Shown here: positions 1-9,000 of the stretch, in pieces | Numbering within the stretch: the stretch's first letter is position 1 | How the letters are laid out: each line of letters begins with the position of its first letter | From: Candidatus Poseidoniales archaeon | GTDB lineage: Archaea > Thermoplasmatota > Poseidoniia > Poseidoniales > Poseidoniaceae | Reading direction: 5' to 3' | Assembly (NCBI GenBank): GCA_009887135.1 | Contig: QXYA01000003.1 | Span: forward strand, 1-39,104 | Length of the DNA: 39,104 nucleotides | The notes under the pieces: model-generated | The model's input: the letters and a program-made list of their open reading frames with translations, nothing else | What the model was told of the DNA's origin: nothing | Database searches by the model: none | Translations under genes and position numbers: made by a program

Positions 1-183
1 GCTGTAAATGAAATGAATGCACAGCGTGCTAAATTTCATCTTCGCAAAGTAACCGGTCCACGTGAGGCTAAATATCGGGCATTGATGAAATATCAACGAG
101 CAAAGGGAATCGTCGACACACTTCGATGGACTATTGGCGTACGGGGTCAAAAATCTCCTCTTAAAGAGGGCCTTGGTGATTAA
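1..183 (+). CDS. C-terminal end of an unrecognised protein (5' truncated by window edge)
   Basis: Frame 1 is open from the first base and ends at a TAA at 181-183, giving about 60 residues of a protein whose start lies outside the window. The tail is basic (HLRKVTGPREAKYR; KYQRAKGIV), ends KEGLGD, and has no membrane segment. I do not recognise the family. It lies about 80 bp upstream of xseA on the same strand, so co-transcription is possible but not shown. That it is coding is inferred from the clean frame and protein-like composition up to the stop. Confidence 0.6.
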   Translation, partial: AVNEMNAQRAKFHLRKVTGPREAKYRALMKYQRAKGIVDTLRWTIGVRGQKSPLKEGLGD

Positions 184-262
184 AAAATCAATCCCTATTT
201 TCGATCCACTTAGACAGGATTCGAAGAGTTGTGTTCAAGAACTATCGGCGTAATGAGAATTT

Positions 263-1507
263 ATGGACGGGAGTGAGCCAGTTGCCATCGGCGATTTTGT
301 TCAGTCCTTACGCAATCGTTTACGCTCTGATGAACGGAATAGGAATTGCTTGGTTCGTGGTGAAATTCGACAATGGAAACCTTACCCATCTGGACATACT
401 TATTTCAGTTTAAGGGATGATAATGGCCAGATGAGTGCCGTCATTTGGAAAGGGCGCTGTAGAATCCCATCCGGTATTGAAGAAGGCCAGGAAGTCATTG
501 TCCTGGGAAATGTCGACGTTTATGCTGGACGTGGCCAATTACAACTCATTGTCGAACGGATTGAACCTATTCGTAAGATCGGTGCTCTCGAGCAAGAACG
601 ACAGAGGTTGTTAGAAACCTTACAGAAAGAAGGTGTGCTCGATCGAGAAAAGAAAACACTACCGTTATTTCCAAAGCATCTTGCCATTATTACAGGAAAG
701 GATTCTGCAGCTCTCGCAGATATGCTTCGCCTCTCAGAAACACGTTGGCCTGGTTTGAGAAGAACTGTCATCGGCGTAACTGTACAAGGTGAGAAAGCTG
801 TTGAAGAGATTACTCGTGGGCTTTCTGTTGCTCGTTCTCTAAGTCGTATTGAGCATTCGGAACAACTCGGGATACCTCCTGTCGATGTGGTGATTGTTGG
901 GCGAGGAGGCGGCTCTCCTGAGGATTTGTGGGCATTCAATCTCGAACCCGTGGCCAGGGCTCTCTCAACAATGCCTGTCCCAGTGATCTCTGCGGTTGGG
1001 CACGAATCAGATTTGCTCGTCAGTGATGTTGTTGCTGATGTTCGAGCATCAACTCCAAGTCATGCCATCGAATTAGCTGTTCCAATTCTTGATGATGTCC
1101 TTTCGCTTATGGTTGATCTTGAAGATCGCCTGCATAGAAGTTCAATTCGTCGATTCGGTGAAGAGAATTTACGATTACAACAGTTACAATTGCGTTTACG
1201 TCTTGCTCCATCAAAAGGCCTAGACAATGCAGTACGCCATTTAGAACGACTTGGGAATGATCTCAATGGTTTTGTCAAATCTACAATTCAAAACAATAAA
1301 CAGAGATTGGCTATGCTCGAAGGAACACTTCAAGCAGCTCATCCACAACGAGTTTTGGAACGTGGATATTTGATGACAACCAATGAGAAAGGCGAAGTGA
1401 TAGCAACAGTCAAGAATTTGACAGCTGGAGAAACTGTTTCCTTACATTTCGCTGACGGCACAGCCGACGCAAACATTGACAATATACAACAGAGAGAGGG
1501 AGAATAA
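263..1507 (+). CDS. xseA: Exodeoxyribonuclease VII large subunit
   Basis: This is the large subunit of exonuclease VII, a metal-independent single-strand DNA exonuclease acting in DNA repair and recombination in the cytoplasm. The 414 residues follow the family order. An N-terminal OB-fold for DNA binding (about 28-102) is followed by the catalytic domain with VVIVGRGGGSPEDLWAF (near 207) and ISAVGHESD (near 242). These carry the conserved Arg, His and Asp of the active site. A coiled-coil-rich segment and a C-terminal piece with ERGYLMTTNEKGEVI follow. It is somewhat shorter than the E. coli protein (about 456 aa). The stop overlaps the xseB start (TAATG), so the subunits are translationally coupled. 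The gene is mainly bacterial, so a transferred origin is plausible. Confidence 0.95.
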   Translation: MDGSEPVAIGDFVQSLRNRLRSDERNRNCLVRGEIRQWKPYPSGHTYFSLRDDNGQMSAVIWKGRCRIPSGIEEGQEVIVLGNVDVYAGRGQLQLIVERIEPIRKIGALEQERQRLLETLQKEGVLDREKKTLPLFPKHLAIITGKDSAALADMLRLSETRWPGLRRTVIGVTVQGEKAVEEITRGLSVARSLSRIEHSEQLGIPPVDVVIVGRGGGSPEDLWAFNLEPVARALSTMPVPVISAVGHESDLLVSDVVADVRASTPSHAIELAVPILDDVLSLMVDLEDRLHRSSIRRFGEENLRLQQLQLRLRLAPSKGLDNAVRHLERLGNDLNGFVKSTIQNNKQRLAMLEGTLQAAHPQRVLERGYLMTTNEKGEVIATVKNLTAGETVSLHFADGTADANIDNIQQREGE

Positions 1508-1728
1508 TGACAGAACAAACCTATTCAGATGCACTTCGCCGATTGGAATCCATTGTGGCAGAACTCGAACGTGGTGGCATGGATTTGGAAACCACATTAA
1601 CACGATTTGAGGAAGGTTCTGCTTTGCTTGAGCGTTGCCAAGATGAACTGAAGGAAGCCGAAGGACGATTAGAAAAATTGCGCTTAGAAGATGCAGAAGC
1701 CATGGTCGAAGAGGCGAAGGAAGAATGA
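1507..1728 (+). CDS. xseB: Exodeoxyribonuclease VII small subunit
   Basis: This 73-residue protein matches the small subunit of exonuclease VII in size and pattern. An N-terminal SDALRRLESIVAELERGG helix is followed by LETTLTRFEEGSALLERCQ and a charged C-terminal helix. Several XseB copies bind the coiled-coil of XseA to form the active nuclease. Its ATG shares one base with the xseA stop, and its own stop overlaps the next start in an ATGA, so three genes form a tight operon. The tail is strongly acidic (EAMVEEAKEE). The assignment rests on the family pattern plus adjacency to xseA. Confidence 0.92.
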   Translation: MTEQTYSDALRRLESIVAELERGGMDLETTLTRFEEGSALLERCQDELKEAEGRLEKLRLEDAEAMVEEAKEE

Positions 1729-2021
1729 ACAAACTGCAAACCAAGATTCAACGTCGTCTCGTAAAAGCGATGGGGGCATGGCGTGATCCACACATGACAA
1801 AGCCGCTGCTCGAATCAGAGAATATTCAAGCAATCGACATTTCCGAAGAAGGGAATGTTCAGATTAAGTTCAAGCCTTCAAGACCTCATTGCCCGTGTTG
1901 CCTCATCGACGCCAAGGACTTAAAGCTCCACTTAGAAGGAACAAAGGGTGTTAATTCGATTCATCTTGAAATCGTTGATGTTCCTGCATCTGAACGTTGG
2001 TCAAGATTGGTCAATGATTGA
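1725..2021 (+). CDS. MIP18/DUF59-like Fe-S cluster assembly protein (probable)
   Basis: This 98-residue protein overlaps xseB by ATGA, so it belongs to the xse operon. Its second half, with KFKPSRPHCPCC, then helix AKDLKLHLEGTKGVNSI and strand HLEIVDVPASERW, resembles the MIP18 (DUF59/PaaD-like) fold. In that family a cysteine-containing loop follows a strand and precedes a helix, and members help deliver iron-sulfur clusters to target proteins. The CPCC cluster could bind metal. The N-terminus is short and basic. Its 3' end overlaps the convergent membrane-protein gene by about 60 bp. The family call is from pattern only. A small Cys-rich protein of other function is possible. Confidence 0.5.
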   Translation: MNKLQTKIQRRLVKAMGAWRDPHMTKPLLESENIQAIDISEEGNVQIKFKPSRPHCPCCLIDAKDLKLHLEGTKGVNSIHLEIVDVPASERWSRLVND

Positions 2022-2821
2022 CGCCATTGTAAGAAGAAGTAAGCTGGGACAGTCCATCCACCTACTGATATCACCCATGTTAGGATTGAGCCAATCACAA
2101 CTCCATACAATGGGAAAAGCCACATTGCAACAATCGCATAAACTGCAACACTCGCTCCACCTAACATCATTGGCCCTGCGGCTCCTTGAGGAACATCTTG
2201 TCCCTGAGAGAGCCAAAGAGCGACCATTGAAGTCAAAAATATGGCAGGGAAGGTACTGACTAATCCAGAAATCATCGCATAAGATAGGCTTGACAACCAA
2301 ACTGCACATCCAATGGCCAGCGCTGCAGCACTACCTCGTGCAATAAGCACAAGTGGACGTACTCGATGCTTTCCTTTCGGAGCATGAACCGTTTCCCATG
2401 TGCTCCATATACCGAGTAAAACCAATATCAAGAGGAGAAGAAGCCCAAACGACAACTCACTAAGTCCCTCGTCCTGAACCAAATCTGCCCCATAGAGGCC
2501 AACTGTTCCGGCCATAGCCCACACCAAAAGTGAAAGAATCATGGTCGTCACTAATCCGGTTCCAAACCGTGTTGGTACCTTCATCCACACCAATAAAAAG
2601 AGAGCATTTACCAACATTCCAAGAGGGACGACGGACATTGCTCGATCAAATTCTGAACCTGATGACATGCTGTACATCCCTATAGCTGCGGGGACGATTG
2701 TTGTAGGAACAGTCGCTAGAACGCCACCAGTTCTTCCTCCAAACTTTTCGATTGCTACAGTTACTAATGTAGCGACTACGCCTGCAAAGAAAGCAGAGAG
2801 TAGAACAGAGGTGAGTAACAT
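1961..2821 (-). CDS. Polytopic membrane protein, function unknown
   Basis: About 286 residues made mostly of hydrophobic helices, perhaps eight or nine transmembrane segments, separated by short loops. The first, SVLLSAFFAGVVATLVTVAI, precedes a Gly/Thr-rich GGRTGGVLATVPTTIV stretch. That pattern is reminiscent of small transporter or GlpM-like families, but I cannot assign one. A polar C-terminus (LDQRSDAGTSTISR) ends the protein. I chose the ATG at 2821, one base after the stop of the upstream histone-fold gene, rather than the TTG at 2839, which would overlap it. The gene is therefore probably co-transcribed with that gene. It runs tail-to-tail into the xse operon with overlapping ends. 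Confidence 0.75.
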   Translation of the reverse strand: MLLTSVLLSAFFAGVVATLVTVAIEKFGGRTGGVLATVPTTIVPAAIGMYSMSSGSEFDRAMSVVPLGMLVNALFLLVWMKVPTRFGTGLVTTMILSLLVWAMAGTVGLYGADLVQDEGLSELSFGLLLLLILVLLGIWSTWETVHAPKGKHRVRPLVLIARGSAAALAIGCAVWLSSLSYAMISGLVSTFPAIFLTSMVALWLSQGQDVPQGAAGPMMLGGASVAVYAIVAMWLFPLYGVVIGSILTWVISVGGWTVPAYFFLQWRQSLTNLDQRSDAGTSTISR

Positions 2822-2822
2822 A

Positions 2823-3608
2823 TCACTCAAACGGATCAATGTTTACAATTTGCTCAATGTCGATTCGTGAATAACCACGCTCTCGGGCATTATCAGCGGC
2901 TTTCATCAGCATTCTACGAATCCATCCGAAGGCCATTAACGCACTGAGTCGATTTACTGAATCGATGAAATGCATCGGATCTCTTCCGAGGTTTGCATGT
3001 TTGCGGATATCGGATTCAAGTTCTGAAACCATATCTCCGTATGTGAAGAGCAAATCTTGAGCTGCTTCATCGGTGAGGGCCATTTTTGCATGAGTGCGGG
3101 ACATAGACTTGACGTGAGGAATTGTAATCAATCCACCACCTTGAACTTGGATGCCTTCTTCTTCGACCTCTTCTGCATCTTCTTCACTGGCTGCTTCACC
3201 CTTCCCCATTGAGTTTAATGCAAGTTGGAGATGTCTTGGCTTGATGGTTGAAACACGATCTCTTGAGGCTGCTTCTTCGCAATTTCTCATAAGTCGAGCA
3301 AGGAACTTTTCGATGTATTCAATTCCACCTTGGACTGCTGCTGAGCCAACAGATTCCACTTGTTCCAGGCGATCGATCATCAGTTCTCTGGTTCGGTTGT
3401 AATTCAATCGTGTACGATTTGAATCGTCCAAGGTCTTTCGCTCAGGATCATTTTCAAGCGTGGCTTGTTCCATTGAAGGGACAAGTGAGTCAAGTTCAGA
3501 ACAAACTAGGCCAACGAGCGATTCTTTTACTGCACCAGAAATACGCATCGTTGTAAATGTTGATGCTACTGAACCGATGTGGCTTGGAGCGTAAGGCTTT
3601 GCCGGCAT
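2823..3608 (-). CDS. Histone-fold protein, possible doublet
   Basis: This 261-residue protein carries a histone-like helix-strand-helix around residues 70-135. The stretch from SVGSAAVQGGIEYIEKF to STIKPRHLQLAL aligns without gaps, by eye, to archaeal histone alpha2-L2-alpha3, ending in a segment like GRKTIKAEDIELAV of HMfB. The string PRHLQLA also occurs in eukaryotic H2A. An acidic linker (SEEDAEEVEEEG) follows. The C-terminal half, with a long helix (WIRRMLMKAADNARERG) then YSRIDIEQIV, could be a second, more divergent histone fold. Histone-fold proteins wrap or bridge DNA or act in transcription factors. The extra N-terminal helices and length are unlike the 67-aa archaeal histones, so it may be an architectural or TAF-like protein. 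The exact role is unknown. Confidence 0.6.
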   Translation of the reverse strand: MPAKPYAPSHIGSVASTFTTMRISGAVKESLVGLVCSELDSLVPSMEQATLENDPERKTLDDSNRTRLNYNRTRELMIDRLEQVESVGSAAVQGGIEYIEKFLARLMRNCEEAASRDRVSTIKPRHLQLALNSMGKGEAASEEDAEEVEEEGIQVQGGGLITIPHVKSMSRTHAKMALTDEAAQDLLFTYGDMVSELESDIRKHANLGRDPMHFIDSVNRLSALMAFGWIRRMLMKAADNARERGYSRIDIEQIVNIDPFE

Positions 3609-3657
3609 ATCACAGGCTACCTTTCCACCTCTTTGAACACACCGTGATGAATGGCTC

Positions 3658-4932
3658 CTACCATTCAGTCAACCATGGCCATGCACCATCGGCTGTTACT
3701 GGACGCATTCCGTCTTCATCACGAATCCACGTATCTTCAGAACCAATGCTCCCATCTGAATGAACGACCTTTGGCTCAATAGCCATCGTCCCTCCAATCG
3801 GCAATGGGCGATCAAATCCTGCAGCAACAACAGGAGATTCATCGAGTTGTAGACCAACAGAATGGCCAAGGAATTTTGATTGATCGGGAACCATGCCCAT
3901 CAAGTGATCTTGATGACCGAGTTCATGTGCTAATGCTTGACCTTCAACCCAAGCCTCACTGCATAGTCCCCCTTCATCGAGAACACCTACAACTGTATCC
4001 TTGACAGCCAACATATCTTCGAGACGTTGATGCCATTCCTGAGAAAGAGAACCAAGAGAAAACATTCTGGTCATATCAACAACATAACCGCGATGAACAT
4101 GAACAAGATCGACCAATACTGGTTCGTTTCTTTTGATTTTATTGAATCCAGAACCCATACCTGCAAGTGGATGAGGTCCTGCTCCTCCAACTGCTGAGTC
4201 AAAGAAGGACGGAACGCCACCCGCTCTCCCAGAGACAATGACACCTCGATCACACTGCAAAGGGAATCGGCGCATCTGGACTTGTCCTCCAAACCCTTCA
4301 CTACGGCTAATCGCTTCTGCTGCAGCAACCAAGTCGAGTTCTGTGATGCCTTCTGCACCAAGTCTCGAAACAGCATCGAACATTCTCATTTGGACTTCTG
4401 CTGCTGCTTCCATCTGTTCTTGTTCCCAAGTTGACTTGACTTCTCTTATCCGATGAATGACTGATGTGGCATCAGCACATGTTCCTAGTGAGGAGAGGGC
4501 GTTTGAGAATCGGTTTGCAAATGTAGTTGGTAGTTCACCAAATTGTAATGCTGGAGCGTCTGTAACTCCTCTTGACTGCAAGGTTTCGCTAAGAAGGCGC
4601 AATCGAGGAAAAGGCTCGATAATGAATGGAGCATTCTCGCCACCGGCTTCATATTGTGCTCGTTGTAGAGATCTTCGAACATAGAATACTGGTCCATCAC
4701 CACCTGCTTGGGCACTACCACCTGCTCCTTGAGCTGGAACGAACATTGTGCCATCTTGTCGGCCGCCTGCGAAATAGTACAAATCAATAGGATGCTGGAT
4801 GAGTACGCCTGGAAGTGATGAGGCTTGCAAGGCATCGGCGAGAGCGTTCAATCTCTGCTCAAGTTCCGAGACTGGTACACGCCAATCCTCGCCTTCGGGG
4901 CCAGATAATACGGATGAATCCCAATCGGCCAT
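3658..4932 (-). CDS. M24 family metallopeptidase (Xaa-Pro aminopeptidase/dipeptidase-like)
   Basis: A 424-residue cytosolic peptidase of the pita-bread fold, probably releasing N-terminal residues next to proline. The N-terminal creatinase-like domain (to about 190) precedes the catalytic domain. All five metal ligands of the M24 family can be placed: two Asp in LVDLVHVHRGYVVDMTR (near 270), His in GHSVGLQLDE (near 354), Glu in MAIEPK (near 382) and Glu in GSEDTWIRDEDG (near 397). This supports an active binuclear metalloenzyme. There is a Gly/Ala-rich insertion (PAQGAGGSAQAGGDG) in the N-terminal domain. It sits about 46 bp from the methyltransferase gene on the same strand. Substrate specificity (Pro-dipeptidase or aminopeptidase) cannot be decided from sequence alone. 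Confidence 0.88.
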   Translation of the reverse strand: MADWDSSVLSGPEGEDWRVPVSELEQRLNALADALQASSLPGVLIQHPIDLYYFAGGRQDGTMFVPAQGAGGSAQAGGDGPVFYVRRSLQRAQYEAGGENAPFIIEPFPRLRLLSETLQSRGVTDAPALQFGELPTTFANRFSNALSSLGTCADATSVIHRIREVKSTWEQEQMEAAAEVQMRMFDAVSRLGAEGITELDLVAAAEAISRSEGFGGQVQMRRFPLQCDRGVIVSGRAGGVPSFFDSAVGGAGPHPLAGMGSGFNKIKRNEPVLVDLVHVHRGYVVDMTRMFSLGSLSQEWHQRLEDMLAVKDTVVGVLDEGGLCSEAWVEGQALAHELGHQDHLMGMVPDQSKFLGHSVGLQLDESPVVAAGFDRPLPIGGTMAIEPKVVHSDGSIGSEDTWIRDEDGMRPVTADGAWPWLTEW

Positions 4933-4978
4933 GATGGGTCTTCCCGTTCGTTATTCAAAACCACTACGCTTCATTTGG

Positions 4979-5941
4979 TTACGAAGAGGAGGTTTCAACT
5001 TCTGGAATCAATGCTGGTTCTGTTTTCATAATTCGCTCAACAGCTATTGCACAATACTCTTCGGAAAGATCCATTCCAACAAACACTCTTCCAGATTGTT
5101 TTGCAGCAACACAGGTCGTTCCCGAGCCATTGAACGGATCAAATACAACATCTCCTGCAAAGGTGTACATCTCAATGCAACGACGAGGTAATTCAACTGG
5201 GAACGGGGCTGGGTGATTGACCCGACTTGCACGTTCTGTTGCAAATCTCCAGATGGATTTGGTTTGTTCAATAAAATCACGCTTCTCGATTGTATCGATA
5301 CGTCCTTCAGCTCGCTCTTTCTTGGATCGAGGAAGTTTGTAATCACCTTTTGAAAACACGAGAAGATACTCGTGGATGTCTCGTAAGCAAGGATTGGAGG
5401 CACTCTGGAAAGAGCCCCATGCACAAGAAGAACCTGCGCTTGCAGATTTGTCCCAAATGATCTCTCCACGCATAAGGAATCCCAGTTCAATCATCATGCT
5501 ATTGATGTATGTTGAAAGAGGAATGTACGGCTTTCTTCCAAGGTTAGCCACGTTGACAACCATCCTTCCACCAGGAGAAAGCACTCGATAACACTCTGCA
5601 AAGACCTGATGCAATAATTCCAAATATTCGTCGAGCGTTAAATCTTCATCATAGGCCTTTGAAGCATTGTAAGGTGGGGATGTTACCACCAATTGCACGC
5701 AATTATCAGGTAATGGGTTCTCTCTTGCATCACCAGTTAGAACAACATTATGGAACGTTTCTGGTAAGTCTTGTGGTTCACCAACATCTCTCTGTGAAGC
5801 GATTCCTTTGTTGATTCGACTGTTGTAATAGGTTGAAGCATCGTGGCTTTCTCTACGAGAGACGCCAAATGCTGAAGTCGATGTTTTCGCCCGTTGCCGA
5901 GCACCATCGAATCCTTCTTTTTTCGGCTTTTCGCCACCCAT
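4979..5941 (-). CDS. Orphan DNA methyltransferase, beta class, probable N4-cytosine type
   Basis: About 320 residues with the motif order of beta-class DNA methyltransferases. The catalytic TSPPY (near residue 84) comes before the SAM-binding DPFNGSGTT (near 267). SPPY-type tetrads are typical of N4-cytosine methylases, although some N6-adenine enzymes share them. A middle region (SRVNHPAPFPVELPRRCIEM) matches the usual segment just before motif I. The N-terminus is a basic, probably disordered extension (GGEKPKKEGFDG). The ORF begins with TTG, and I prefer the ATG at 5941. No restriction endonuclease or specificity subunit lies nearby, so this is a solitary methylase, perhaps for regulation, replication timing or self-marking. 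Confidence 0.87.
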   Translation of the reverse strand: MGGEKPKKEGFDGARQRAKTSTSAFGVSRRESHDASTYYNSRINKGIASQRDVGEPQDLPETFHNVVLTGDARENPLPDNCVQLVVTSPPYNASKAYDEDLTLDEYLELLHQVFAECYRVLSPGGRMVVNVANLGRKPYIPLSTYINSMMIELGFLMRGEIIWDKSASAGSSCAWGSFQSASNPCLRDIHEYLLVFSKGDYKLPRSKKERAEGRIDTIEKRDFIEQTKSIWRFATERASRVNHPAPFPVELPRRCIEMYTFAGDVVFDPFNGSGTTCVAAKQSGRVFVGMDLSEEYCAIAVERIMKTEPALIPEVETSSS

Positions 5942-6048
5942 TGCCAAGCAACGGGTTCGTCTCGGTTATGACCTTTCGCGCCAAACATATGCAACGGACG
6001 CGCGTTTTCAAGCCTCGGATGAAAAACCAAGAATGATTCGGAAACGAA

Positions 6049-9000
6049 TCACTTATCCCAAACAGTCCACGTTTCGCTAGGAGCATATCTGTAGTGCCAA
6101 GTTCCTGAACTCACTGGCCATTCAATCCAGTAGGTTCCCTTGTCATCCAAATCGCCCATCAAATTACCTGGTGGAGTATCCGAATGCTTGAGTTCATCAA
6201 CGCCTTCAGACATGGCTAACTTTTCCTCGAGGAGACTTGTACGCTCGTCTGTATCAACGACTTGAGATAAGCCGAAATAGGTATCATTGTGAGCGATTTT
6301 ATACAACTCACTCGAGGTTGACGATTGAAGTTCTTCGATTAAGATGAGGAGTTTTTCTCGCGTTTCTTTCTTGATTTGATTGTTCGTAAATCGAGCTGTT
6401 AGATCTGCTTTCAGGTCCTCTAATTCTTCAGCAAATTCCTTTGGATCGTCATAGTAGGCTTGAACCAGTGACTGAAGATAAGTCAACTCATTACGTTCTT
6501 CTTTTGTTAACTTCGAGTTCTTACGAAGAACCTGTACCCAGCGGAAAGCATCCGGAAGAACTGCTGCTACTGCATTCGTTTGAAGCAACGTAAACACGGC
6601 GAGAAGAATCGCTCCTACACCAACTGTGGTTGTCACAGGATCGGTACCACCAGAAAAGAACGACTCAAACCCAGAAGAAGTTTCGCTATCCTCTTCTGTT
6701 TCTTCAATTTCACAACCGTTAGCATCGACAACTACGCCCGATGAAGTTGCAGGACAATCATCTTCTATGTCGAAAACGCCATCGTTATCGGAATCGAGAG
6801 GTGTTTGAGTCTCGTTCTCATCATCGGTTTCATTGGTTTCTGGTTGCTGGAAGATATCTGGAATTCCATTTCCATCGTCATCTTCACAACCATAGAAACC
6901 ATTTGCAGTCGAGTTACCAAAGCTATCTGGACAATGATCAGCCTGTACCGCTCCAATGACGAAGATACCAGGCCATTCAAGCTCGCGAGTATCATTCCAA
7001 TCAGAGTCACCCCAATTGTCGCCATACCCATCACCGTCAGAATCCTGCCATTGTGTTGAATCAAGTGGGAAAGTGTCCTGTGTATCCATATATCCGTCAC
7101 CGTCAGAATCCAGTTGCGCTTGTGAACATCCGTTTCCATCGACTTCTGCATCTTGAATTGTGTTTGAACACAGATCGTTGAGATCGCCTACGCCATCACC
7201 ATCACTATCCAATGATTCGCCCGAATCGTTCGGGAATGCATCGGTATTATCACCGACTCCATCGCTGTCAGAATCGAATTGTTCGAATGCGTTTTGTGGG
7301 AAAGCATCAGCGTTATCTCCAACCCCATCACCATCACTGTCCACAGTCTCACTCGGGTTGTTCGGGAACGCATCGGAATTATCACCGACTCCATCCCCAT
7401 CCGAATCTATTTGTTCGAAGCCATTGAATGGGAAAGCATCAGTATTGTCACCTACACCATCGTCATCGCTGTCTTCAGTCTCGCTAGAATCGTTCGGGAA
7501 TGCATCAGCATTGTTACCAACACCGTCTCCGTCAGTATCCGCCCATTCGAGAACATCGTTCGGGAATGCATCGCCTGAATTGCTGTACCCATCATCATCA
7601 TCATCTGGACACCCGTTCTGATCTAGGGTGGAAGTACCAGCAACTTCTGGACAGTCATCGTTGGCATTTAGTACGCCATCAGAATCAAAGTCGTTCTGAT
7701 CGATAAACTGGAATGAGGAAGACAATTGATGTTGTGTGCCGTCTTTGTCAACCAGTGAAAGCACGACTGTATCTCCAGTGGAGATTGCAGGCGTTGTTAC
7801 TCGTATCGTTGAATCATCAACAACGGTACCTGTTACGGAGCCATGTTGGCCGAATTTGACCGTAATCTCGTTTGTAATACTCACGCCTGTTGATTTGGTG
7901 GCGTACCTGAGGACATTGTTGGTCTCATCACTGTATGCAACGTGAATTAAACCACTATCATCAATAAAGATAGAATTTGAATCCCCCATGTCGCCTGGTG
8001 TATCGAGATTGCTCATTTGCCAAATAGGCGAAGAGGGGTTAAGTGTGGCATATTTCAAATCAAATCCAGACCATGTCTGATAGACGATGTGTGGGTCCCC
8101 TGCTGCATCCAAAGCGATGGAAGGATTTCGTCCAGTATGACCTGTTGAATCGATCAGAGTATTTGTCCACTGACCATTTGGAGTGCCCGTTGAATATCGC
8201 AAATCATTGTCCTTGTTGTCGAAATGAGCGATATGGAATTGACCTTGTTTATCCATGGCAAGAGAGGTGAAGTAACCCGGATACATGCTGGATGAAGGGT
8301 TCGCAGTTTCAGGAGCGTATCGATCCCATGAGCCGGTTTTGTCTGTTGCAAACTTTAGTTTTGAGTCCTGTCTGTCTTGATATGAGATGTAAGCATGGTC
8401 GTTCTCATCAATGACGATAGAAGATTCACAGCCGATGTTACTACCTGATTCAACAACGCCCGTACTCCAACTGGAGCCATCATATGAAGCAAGACGGAGC
8501 CCTCCTCCACAATAACTGCCGGTTGCGACAAAGGAAATATGAGGATGGTTGTTTGAATCGACTGCGATACCAACGGGGCCGACCTGTGAACTTGTAGAGA
8601 CTTGGTTATGACTCCAAGATGTGCCGTCAAAATGCATGTATACAACCTTGTTATTGTTCGTCGAATATGCAGCATGAAGTTCGTCATTGCCATCAATAAC
8701 CATGTGAGTATCCCAACAGTAATTGCCTTCGCAATCCTTGATTTTTGTTGAACTCCATGATGTTCCGTCATAGATACTATGTTTGAATTCGTAATTACCG
8801 CCATTGGCATGTACAATGTGAACATCCCCTGTAGAATCAACTACGATTGCATTTTCATGCCCTGCTTGATCGGCATAATCAGCTGTGGTCTTTGTCCATT
8901 GGTGATTGATGCCGTCGTATGTCGTATTGGTAAAGGCAAGATCAGAAAACCCACTTCCTGAAATTGTAATCTCTTCGCCACCGGCAGTCCAACCTGTGCT

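Noticed and set aside
7160-7621. 153-aa plus-strand Ser/Pro-rich repetitive ORF
   Set aside because: It is the antisense shadow of the thrombospondin-3 repeats. Its periodicity is inherited from the real gene.
7000-7700. Regular repeats suggesting a CRISPR array
   Set aside because: The 66-bp period encodes 22-residue protein repeats in frame, there are no unique spacers, and no cas genes are near.
8355-8840. 161-aa minus-strand ORF
   Set aside because: It is out of frame inside the propeller region of the 1027-aa surface gene and has no protein family features.
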